Positions 57,159 through 64,000 of a stretch of DNA of 64,000 nt are shown here, piece by piece; position 1 is the stretch's first letter, and each line of letters starts with the position of its first letter. The notes below the pieces were generated by a model. It did not search any database. It had not been told where the DNA came from and was given only the letters and a program-made list of their open reading frames with translations. The position numbers and the translations under genes are program-made. The stretch comes from Nocardioides lijunqiniae (GTDB lineage Bacteria; Actinomycetota; Actinomycetes; Propionibacteriales; Nocardioidaceae), in NCBI RefSeq assembly GCF_015024225.1, contig NZ_JACJGM010000008.1, positions 62,001 through 126,000 on the forward strand. Direction: 5' to 3'.

Positions 57159-59180
57159 GTGGAGCAGTCGATCGGCCGCTACCGGATCGACGCCGTCCTG
57201 GGCTCGGGTGCGATGGGCGTGGTCTACGCGGCGACCGACACGACGCTGGGTCGCGTCGTGGCCATGAAGGTGATGTCGGGAGCCCTGGCCGCCTCCCCCG
57301 AGTTCCGCGCCAGGTTCCGCCGGGAGGCCGAGGTGCTGGCTCGGCTGGACTCGCCGCACGTGGTCTCCATCTACGACCACGGCGAGTCCGACGGCCTCCC
57401 CTACCTGATCACCCAGCTCGTGGCCGGTGGCGACCTCGGCGTCCTGCTGAGCGCCCGAGGGCCCTTGCCGCCACGGCTGGCGCTCCGCGTCTGTGCCCAG
57501 GTGGCGGAGGCGCTCTCCGCGGCGCACGCGGTCGGTGTGGTGCACCGCGACGTCAAGCCGTCCAACGTGCTCCTGCGCGACCCCGACGCCGCCGACCTGC
57601 ACGCCTACCTGTGTGACTTCGGGATCGCGCAGACCGACGCCGGCGACGCCACGGCGCTCACCCAGGCCGGCGGCGTGGCCGGCACCTGGGGCTACCTCGC
57701 CCCCGAGCGCGGTCGCGGCGCCCCGGCGACCCCCGCCAGCGACGTCTACGCGCTGGGCTGCGTGCTCTGGGCCGCCCTGAGCGGCGCTCCGCCGTACACC
57801 GGGTCCGACGTCGAGATCGCGCTGGCCCACGAGCGCGGACCGGTGCCGCGACTCGCGTCGGACTCCGCGCTCGCCCGCGGCCTGAACCGCCTCCTGGCCC
57901 GGGCGCTGGCCAAGGACCCGGCGCGGCGCCCGGACGCTGCCACGCTGCGCGCCGAGCTCCTGGCACTGGACGCCCTCGACGCACGGGACGGGCAGTCGAC
58001 GGTCGTCGCGGACCATCGGCACCCGGCGCGACGCCGCCGTACGGTCGTGGCGGCGGGGGTCACCGGGCTGATCCTGGTCGCCGGCACGGCCACGGCCGTC
58101 GTGGTCGGCCGAGACCAGGACCCGTCGGCGGCACCCCGGGCCGCGGCCGGCGCACCCTCGGGCACGCCGTCGGGCCGGGAGGGGCCCGTGCGCGGCGACC
58201 TGGACGGCGACGGTCTGGGGGACGTGGCCGTGACCATGAACCGCTACGAGCCCGAGCCCGCGGTGCGCAGTCTCGAGATCCTTCGCTCCACCGGCACGTC
58301 CCTCGACGGTCCCGAGCAGTGGGGGCAGTCGCGCGAGGTCGACGACCTCAGCACGATCCTGACGGGTGACTTCGACGGCGACGGTGCCGACGAGGTCGTG
58401 GGCCTCGCCTCGTCCGGCGACTCCGAGAGCACCAGGCTCCTGTGGGCCGACGGGAGCCGTACCGAGACGCTGCCGCTGCTGGGTCTGCCGGTCGTGGGCG
58501 ACTTCGACGGTGACGGACGCGACGACATCGCCTCCATCGGCGGCAGCGACGGCGACCTCGCGATCACGTTCCTCGGCTTCCGCGAGGGCTACGTGGCCGA
58601 TCCCGAGACGTGGCTCACCGCCTCGGACTGGGACGACGACCAGGCCGTCGTCGCCGGCGACTTCGACGGAGACGGACGCGACGACCTCGTGTTCCAGAAG
58701 ACCGGACCGCCCATGGCCGAGGCCACCCGGCGGGACTCCCGGCTACGGCTGGCGTTGTCGACCGGCAGCCGCTTCACCGCACCGGGCCGCCCTCAGCGCT
58801 ATTCCGACGGCGGCGGCACCCACCCCCGGGCCGGCGACTTCGACGGCGACGGCGCCGACGAGGTCGCGCTCGTGCCCCAGTGGTACGACCGAGCCGTGCT
58901 CGTGGTGGACGTCGACGGGTCCCGGCTCGCCCCTCAGGCCCGTCCCGCGCCACCTCCGGAGAATCCCGACCTCAGCATGCTCCAGTCGCTGGGGGTCAGC
59001 GACGTCGACGGCGACGGCACGGACGACCTGGTGGTCCTGCTGCAGGACGCCGGAGGCCACGCCCCGCTCCGCGTCGCCCTCGGCAGCCCCGACGGACTCG
59101 CTGCGGACGAGGAGTGGGCAGACCTGCGAGGCAGCACCACCCTCTTCGAGATCGCGGACACCGTCCCCTTCGACCGGTGA
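57159..59180 (+). CDS. Receptor-like Ser/Thr protein kinase with extracellular FG-GAP repeats
   Basis: A 673-residue PknB-type kinase. The kinase domain (about residues 7-270) has GSGAMGVVY, K37, the catalytic HRDVKPSN (D131), CDFG (D153) and LAPERG. One membrane segment spans about 295-317. Outside, PASTA domains are absent; instead six calcium-loop motifs of the DxDGDGxxD type (first near residue 347) mark a beta-propeller of FG-GAP/VCBS repeats. The protein could sense an extracellular ligand or matrix. The GTG start has GAGAGGGGG upstream. Confidence 0.9.
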   Translation: MEQSIGRYRIDAVLGSGAMGVVYAATDTTLGRVVAMKVMSGALAASPEFRARFRREAEVLARLDSPHVVSIYDHGESDGLPYLITQLVAGGDLGVLLSARGPLPPRLALRVCAQVAEALSAAHAVGVVHRDVKPSNVLLRDPDAADLHAYLCDFGIAQTDAGDATALTQAGGVAGTWGYLAPERGRGAPATPASDVYALGCVLWAALSGAPPYTGSDVEIALAHERGPVPRLASDSALARGLNRLLARALAKDPARRPDAATLRAELLALDALDARDGQSTVVADHRHPARRRRTVVAAGVTGLILVAGTATAVVVGRDQDPSAAPRAAAGAPSGTPSGREGPVRGDLDGDGLGDVAVTMNRYEPEPAVRSLEILRSTGTSLDGPEQWGQSREVDDLSTILTGDFDGDGADEVVGLASSGDSESTRLLWADGSRTETLPLLGLPVVGDFDGDGRDDIASIGGSDGDLAITFLGFREGYVADPETWLTASDWDDDQAVVAGDFDGDGRDDLVFQKTGPPMAEATRRDSRLRLALSTGSRFTAPGRPQRYSDGGGTHPRAGDFDGDGADEVALVPQWYDRAVLVVDVDGSRLAPQARPAPPPENPDLSMLQSLGVSDVDGDGTDDLVVLLQDAGGHAPLRVALGSPDGLAADEEWADLRGSTTLFEIADTVPFDR

Positions 59181-59188
59181 GCCGGCGC

Positions 59189-59566
59189 TCAGAGGTGGTC
59201 GAGCAGCCAGGTCGGGCTGAGGATCATCGCGCCGTGGTGCTCGACGCGGCCCATCAGGATCCGGTCGGCCGTGACGACGGTGACCCGGTCGCCGCGCTCG
59301 GCAGCCCGCTTGGCCTCGGCCACGATCGCGTCGTCGCCGTTGCCCTTGGCGTGCACGGTGGTGACGTGGGCGTCGCGGCCGGCGCGCACGCCGCCCTTGG
59401 CCGCGCCCTCGAGCACCAGCACCACCCGGTCCTGAGGCACGTCGGCCACCATCAGCTGGGCGTGCAGCCGGGCCGCGGCTCCCGCGCGGTCCTTCCACCA
59501 GCCGTCGGGCCGGGCACCGACGACGTTGGCGCCGTCGACGACGAGGGTGGTCGTCACTCCCGCCAC
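59189..59566 (-). CDS. NYN/PIN-like domain protein
   Basis: A 125-residue protein with the NYN/PIN nuclease-like fold. The metal-site Asp is in LVVDGANVVG, further acidic residues in GNGDDAIV and VVTADRILMGRV. Such proteins are single-strand RNA nucleases or RNA-processing factors, though activity here is unproven. The start may be GTG 59566 or GTG 59557. It lies downstream of ffh on the same strand, 22 bases away. Confidence 0.8.
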   Translation of the reverse strand: MAGVTTTLVVDGANVVGARPDGWWKDRAGAAARLHAQLMVADVPQDRVVLVLEGAAKGGVRAGRDAHVTTVHAKGNGDDAIVAEAKRAAERGDRVTVVTADRILMGRVEHHGAMILSPTWLLDHL

Positions 59567-59588
59567 ACCGCCTGTTCGACCCGGCCCG

Positions 59589-61175
59589 TCACTTCAGGAA
59601 CTTGGAGAAGTCCTGGGGCAGGTTGAGGTTGGCGGCGGCCTGCTCGTAGTCGACGGGCTCGGCGTCGGGGTTGCCGAAGGGGTTGGCAGCCGCGGCGGCC
59701 GCCTTCTCCTTGGCGGCGGCGGCCTCCTGCGCGGCCTTGGCGGGGTTGCCGGAGCGCTTGGCGCCCTTGCCCTTCTTGGCCTGGGCCTTCTGCTTGCCGC
59801 GCTTGCCGCCCGCCCCGGGCAGGCCGGGCATCCCCGGCATGCCGGGCATCCCGCCACCGCGCGCCATCTGCATCATGACCTTGCGCGCCTCGAAGAAGCG
59901 GTCGACGAGCTGGTTGACGTCGGAGACCATGCGGCCCGAGCCCTTGGCGATGCGCGCGCGGCGCGAGCCGTCGATCATCTTCGGGTTGGCTCGCTCGGCC
60001 GGGGTCATCGACTGGATGATCGCCTGGATCCGGTCGATCTCGCGCTCGTCGAAGTTCTCGAGCTGCTCGCGGAACTGGCCCATCCCGGGGAGCATCCCCA
60101 TGATCTTCGACATCGAGCCGAGCTTGCGGACCTGCTGCATCTGCTCGAGGAAGTCGTCGAGGGTGAACTCCCCGCCCTGGCCGCTCAGCTTGGCCGCGGC
60201 CTTCATGGCCTGCTCGGAGTCGAAGCTCTTCTCGGCCTGCTCGATCAGGGTGAGCATGTCGCCCATGTCGAGGATGCGCGAGGCCATGCGGTCGGGGTGG
60301 AACAGGTCGAAGTCGGTCAGCTTCTCGCCGTTGGAGGCGAACATGACCGGGCGCCCGGTGAGCGAGGCGATCGACAGCGCGGCACCACCGCGCGCGTCGC
60401 CGTCGAGCTTCGTGAGCACGACGCCGTCGTAGCCGACGCCGTCGAGGAACGCCTGGGCCGTGACCACCGCGTCCTGGCCGATCATCGCGTCGACGACGAA
60501 GAGCACCTCGTCGGGGCGCACGGCGTCGCGGATGTCGGAGGCCTGCTGCATGAGCTCGGCGTCCACGCCGAGGCGGCCGGCGGTGTCGACGATGACGACG
60601 TCGTAGAGCTTGCGCTTCGCCTCCTCGATCGACTCCCGGGCGACGCGCACGGGGTCGCCACCGTGCTCGACCCCTTGGGCGTTGCCGGGCTCGGGCGCGA
60701 AGACGGGGACGCCGGCGCGCTCGCCGTTGACCTGGAGCTGCTTGACGGCGTTGGGGCGCTGGAGGTCGCACGCGACCAGCACCGGGGACTTGCCCTGCTC
60801 CTTGAGCCACAGCGCCAGCTTGGCCGCGAGCGTGGTCTTGCCGGCGCCCTGGAGGCCCGCGAGCATGATGACCGTCGGGCCGGTCTTGGCGTAGCGCAGC
60901 CGCCGGGTCTCGCCGCCGAGGATCGCGACGAGCTCCTCGTTGACGATCTTGATGATCTGCTGGGCGGGGTTCAGCGCACCGCTGACCTCCTCGCCGCGTG
61001 CCCGCTCCTTGACGGCGCCCACGAACTCCTTGACGACCGGCAGCGCGACGTCGGCCTCGAGCAGCGCGATGCGGATCTCGCGCGCGGTGGCGTCGATGTC
61101 GGCTTCGGAGAGCCGGCCCTTGCCGCGGAGGTTCTTGAAGGTGTCGGCAAGCCGGTCGGAGAGGGTGGCAAACAC
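59589..61175 (-). CDS. ffh: Signal recognition particle protein Ffh
   Basis: A 528-residue SRP GTPase. The N domain precedes the G domain with GLQGAGKTT (107-115), DTAGRLG and TKLDGDARGG. The methionine-rich M domain runs about residues 330-440 (MSKIMGMLPGMGQ). The C-terminus continues with a low-complexity GMPGMPGMPG and Lys/Ala-rich extension to residue 528. It targets nascent membrane proteins. TAGGCT at 61225-61230 (minus strand) is a probable -10 that includes the glnD stop. GTG start with AAGGACG upstream. Confidence 0.96.
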   Translation of the reverse strand: MFATLSDRLADTFKNLRGKGRLSEADIDATAREIRIALLEADVALPVVKEFVGAVKERARGEEVSGALNPAQQIIKIVNEELVAILGGETRRLRYAKTGPTVIMLAGLQGAGKTTLAAKLALWLKEQGKSPVLVACDLQRPNAVKQLQVNGERAGVPVFAPEPGNAQGVEHGGDPVRVARESIEEAKRKLYDVVIVDTAGRLGVDAELMQQASDIRDAVRPDEVLFVVDAMIGQDAVVTAQAFLDGVGYDGVVLTKLDGDARGGAALSIASLTGRPVMFASNGEKLTDFDLFHPDRMASRILDMGDMLTLIEQAEKSFDSEQAMKAAAKLSGQGGEFTLDDFLEQMQQVRKLGSMSKIMGMLPGMGQFREQLENFDEREIDRIQAIIQSMTPAERANPKMIDGSRRARIAKGSGRMVSDVNQLVDRFFEARKVMMQMARGGGMPGMPGMPGLPGAGGKRGKQKAQAKKGKGAKRSGNPAKAAQEAAAAKEKAAAAAANPFGNPDAEPVDYEQAAANLNLPQDFSKFLK

Positions 61176-61227
61176 AGGTGTGGCGTCCTTGGGCAGGCGA
61201 AGTAGGGGGGTTCTGGCGAGGTCCAGC

Positions 61228-63468
61228 CTAACCCGCGGGGGTCGCCCGACCCTCCGGCCCCGTGAGCGCAGCCCGTACGGCGTGAGCCGCGTCCGCCGCG
61301 CGGGTCTCCGACAGCGCGCCGGCCGACGGCTCGACCACGTAGAACACGTCCACCGCCTGCGGGCCGAGGGTGTCGACGTGGGCCGAGCGCACCTCGACGT
61401 CGAGCCGCGCCAGCGCGGCGCACACGAGGTAGACCACCCCGGGGCGATCGGCGGTGCGCACCTCCAGCACCGTGGCGTGCTCGCTCGCCTCGGGCCGCAC
61501 CACCACCGTGGGGGCCAGCGGGCCGCTGCCCCCGGGCCGCAGCCGCGCGGACGGGTCGACCCGACCGTCGACGATCGCGTCGAACTTCTGCCGCAGGATC
61601 GCGGGCTCCAGGTCCTCCCCCGCGACCTCCCACACCGACACGCCGTACTCCCCCTGCGACCAGACGCGCGCAGCCCGCACCGGCGTGCGCTGCAGCGCGA
61701 ACATCGCGGCGAAGTCGGCGAGGAGCCCGACCCGGTCGACAGCGATGACCGTGACCCGCGAGCCGTCGGGCACCGGCTCGACCGAGATGAACACCGCGTC
61801 GCCGCGCAGGCCGTCCGGCACGGGCACGTCGTCGCTGCTGATCGGGGGCAGCGCGGCGCCCGTGTCGAGCGCGGCGTGCGCCCGGCGGGCGAGGTCGAGG
61901 ACCAGTCCGGAGCGCCACGACGACCACGCCTTGGGGGACGTGGCCTTGGCGTCGGCCTCGGTGAGCGCCCCGAGCAGGGCGACGGCCTCGACGGTGCGCA
62001 GCCGGGACGTGACCAGCTCGACGGTGGCCGGGTCGTCGGGGTCGCGGGTCGTGGCGGTCTGGGCGAGCAGCAGGTGCCAGCGCACCAGCAGCGCGACGAG
62101 GTCGACGCAGTCGGGGGCGAAGCCCATGCGGGTGGCGATCGCCCGGGCGATCGGCTCCCCCGCCACGCTGTGCTCGGTGAGCCCGCCCTTGCCGATGTCG
62201 TGCAGGAGCGCGGCCACCATCAGCACGTCGGGCCGCGCGACGCCGCGGATCAGCGTCGAGGCCTCGATGCAGGTCTCGATGACGTGCCGGTCGACGGTGA
62301 AGCGGTGGATGACCGAGGCGTGCGGCAGCGACCGCACCCGCTCCCACTCCGGGAGGAAGCCGCTGAGCGCCTGCGTCTCCTCCAGCGTCTCCCACACCCC
62401 GAGCAGGCTGCGGCCCGAGGCGAGCAGCCGCACCAGCAGCTGCCGGGCCTCGGCCGGCCACGGGTCGGGAAGCGGCGGACACTCGCGGACCAGCCGGGCG
62501 GCCGTGGCGGGCGCCAGGACGACGTCCCGCTCGGCGGCGGCCGTGGCCGCGCGCAGCAGCAGCGCCGGGTCGTCGGCCGGGCGGGCCCTGCGGTCCAGCA
62601 CGATCTCCCCCGACGACAGCGCGACGCCCGGGGCCACGGGCTCCAGCGAAGGACGGCGCGCGCCCTTCACCGACACCGGCCGCGCCAGGACGGCGTCGAC
62701 GCGACGCCACGCCAGCCGCGACAGGTGGGTGATCCGACGCCCGAGGTCGCGCACGTGCACCTGGGCCGCCAGGTCGTCCGCGAGCCCGAGCGCGGCGGCC
62801 AGGTCCGACCACGCCTCGGGCGTGATCCGGTCGGTGGCGCGACCCGCGTTGGCGTGCACCAGGTCGCGCACGTCGAGCAGCGCCTGACGGCTGCGCTCGA
62901 GGTCGACGTGCGGAACGTCCACGAGCCACGTGGCGACGAGCCCCCGCAGGACCGTGGCGTCGCGCAGGCCGCCCTCGGCCTCCTTCACGTCGGGCACCGA
63001 CAGGTGCGCGAGCTCCCCCACCAGGTCGTGCCTGGCGCGCACCAGGTCGTGCAGCGCGGGCAGCCGCGCGCGGGCGCCGCGGCGCCACTCGGCGAGCATC
63101 GTGGTGCGCAGGCGCAGCGTGAGGTTGGGGTCGCCGGCCAGGTGGCGCAGGTCGAGCAGCCCTGAGGCCACGCGCAGGTCCGCGGCGGCCGCGGACAGCA
63201 TCTCGGGCATCGAGCGCACGGAGTGGTCGAGCTTGCTGCCGCTGTCCCACAGCGGGTACCAGACCTTCTCGGCCAGCGGCCCGACGTCGACGCCCTCGTC
63301 GGAGACGAGCACGACGTCCAGGTCGGAGTACGGCGCCAGCTCGCCTCGGCCGTAGCCGCCGACCGCCACGAGGGCGGCGCCGGCCTCCAGGCCGCCGCAG
63401 TCCTCGTACGCGGAGACGCACAGGGCGTCGGCCGCGGCGGTCCGCTGGGCCCGTTCGCTGGCGGTCAT
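61228..63468 (-). CDS. glnD: PII-modifying nucleotidyltransferase GlnD
   Basis: A 746-residue protein. The nucleotidyltransferase motif is GGYGRGELAPYSDLDVVLV, the HD domain is HRFTVDRHV...LLHDIGKGG and two C-terminal ACT domains follow (VIAVDRVGLLADF, VRTADRPGVVYLV). In actinobacteria GlnD generally adenylylates PII; uridylylation is the enterobacterial form. All catalytic residues are intact. It lies 4 bases after glnB on the same strand, the usual nitrogen-regulation arrangement. Confidence 0.94.
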   Translation of the reverse strand: MTASERAQRTAAADALCVSAYEDCGGLEAGAALVAVGGYGRGELAPYSDLDVVLVSDEGVDVGPLAEKVWYPLWDSGSKLDHSVRSMPEMLSAAAADLRVASGLLDLRHLAGDPNLTLRLRTTMLAEWRRGARARLPALHDLVRARHDLVGELAHLSVPDVKEAEGGLRDATVLRGLVATWLVDVPHVDLERSRQALLDVRDLVHANAGRATDRITPEAWSDLAAALGLADDLAAQVHVRDLGRRITHLSRLAWRRVDAVLARPVSVKGARRPSLEPVAPGVALSSGEIVLDRRARPADDPALLLRAATAAAERDVVLAPATAARLVRECPPLPDPWPAEARQLLVRLLASGRSLLGVWETLEETQALSGFLPEWERVRSLPHASVIHRFTVDRHVIETCIEASTLIRGVARPDVLMVAALLHDIGKGGLTEHSVAGEPIARAIATRMGFAPDCVDLVALLVRWHLLLAQTATTRDPDDPATVELVTSRLRTVEAVALLGALTEADAKATSPKAWSSWRSGLVLDLARRAHAALDTGAALPPISSDDVPVPDGLRGDAVFISVEPVPDGSRVTVIAVDRVGLLADFAAMFALQRTPVRAARVWSQGEYGVSVWEVAGEDLEPAILRQKFDAIVDGRVDPSARLRPGGSGPLAPTVVVRPEASEHATVLEVRTADRPGVVYLVCAALARLDVEVRSAHVDTLGPQAVDVFYVVEPSAGALSETRAADAAHAVRAALTGPEGRATPAG

Positions 63469-63472
63469 CGGG

Positions 63473-63913
<441 letters not shown>

Positions 63914-64000
63914 CTAGAGCGCCGCCCCGTCCTTGTCGCCGGTGCGGACCCGGATGACGGTGTCGACCGGGCTCACCCAGACCTTGCCGTCGCCGATCCG
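63914..64000 (-). CDS. Second PII protein (GlnK-like), N-terminus beyond window
   Basis: Only the last 28 residues and TAG stop are in the window: [18 protein letters not shown] followed by RTGDKDGAAL. The segment matches the PII C-terminal signature and is closely similar to the end of the adjacent glnB product. It is therefore a tandem PII paralogue, most likely paired with an ammonium transporter gene further right (inference from usual gene order). Confidence 0.85.
   Translation of the reverse strand, partial: RIGDGKVWVSPVDTVIRVRTGDKDGAAL

Noticed and set aside
60940-63165. A 741-residue plus-strand frame opposite ffh and glnD
   Set aside because: Antisense to two well-recognised genes; low-complexity Arg/His/Asp/Gln-rich translation is typical of shadow frames at this GC content.

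Overview
The window is a chromosomal segment of a very high-GC actinobacterium. Gene order around rpsB-tsf-pyrH-frr-cdsA, xerC-dprA-yifB-yraN, DUF2469-rnhB-lepB-rplS-trmD-rimM-khpA-rpsP and ffh-glnD-glnB is the conserved actinobacterial backbone. The fused MrpAB subunit, DUF2469 and a dispersed GGTGGTTGAGG...CCACC palindromic repeat point to Nocardioides or a close relative (inference from content; no database was searched). Nearly every gap is short, genes often overlap by ATGA/GTGA, and many genes appear to be leaderless.

Bases 1-15200 form an amine/polyamine catabolism region. A six-gene operon (potD-potA-potB-potC-FAD oxidoreductase-mmsA, 13190 down to 6264) imports a polyamine and feeds its oxidation. 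Around it lie gamma-aminobutyraldehyde-type dehydrogenase, a saccharopine-dehydrogenase-like protein (cut by the left edge), an amidohydrolase, a class III aminotransferase, an IMPase-like protein with altered metal ligands, an Lrp/AsnC regulator and a second FAD oxidoreductase. A 15-bp near-palindrome recurs in three intergenic regions here and is the likely Lrp operator.

Bases 15200-21313 are mixed housekeeping and accessory genes: RIO-type kinase with an upstream leader ORF, LOG-family protein, GT4 glycosyltransferase, secreted fasciclin protein, GNAT and rlmN. Bases 21357-26345 separate rlmN from cdsA. They hold a membrane cassette with a Tes/MJ0619-family radical SAM protein, a divergent Lgt-like protein that lacks the usual essential histidine, small membrane proteins, TspO and a histidine phosphatase. 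This cassette is the best candidate for an undescribed lipid-modifying system.

Bases 26342-30633 are cdsA-frr-pyrH-tsf-rpsB. A complete Mrp Na+/H+ antiporter operon (31214-37511) sits between rpsB and the M23 peptidase. Then follow xerC, an alditol-oxidase-like flavoprotein, a hemerythrin, dprA-yifB-yraN, DUF2469, DUF2071, rnhB, lepB, rplS, a trmD-GNAT fusion, rimM, khpA and rpsP. rplS and rpsP share an almost identical promoter.

Bases 51610-52599 contain no gene. They hold a structured palindromic element and a tandem array of about 119-bp units. The right end carries an amidohydrolase, a secreted GH3 glycosidase facing a ROK regulator, a receptor-like Ser/Thr kinase with an FG-GAP extracellular domain, a NYN nuclease-like protein, ffh, glnD, glnB and the end of a second PII gene.
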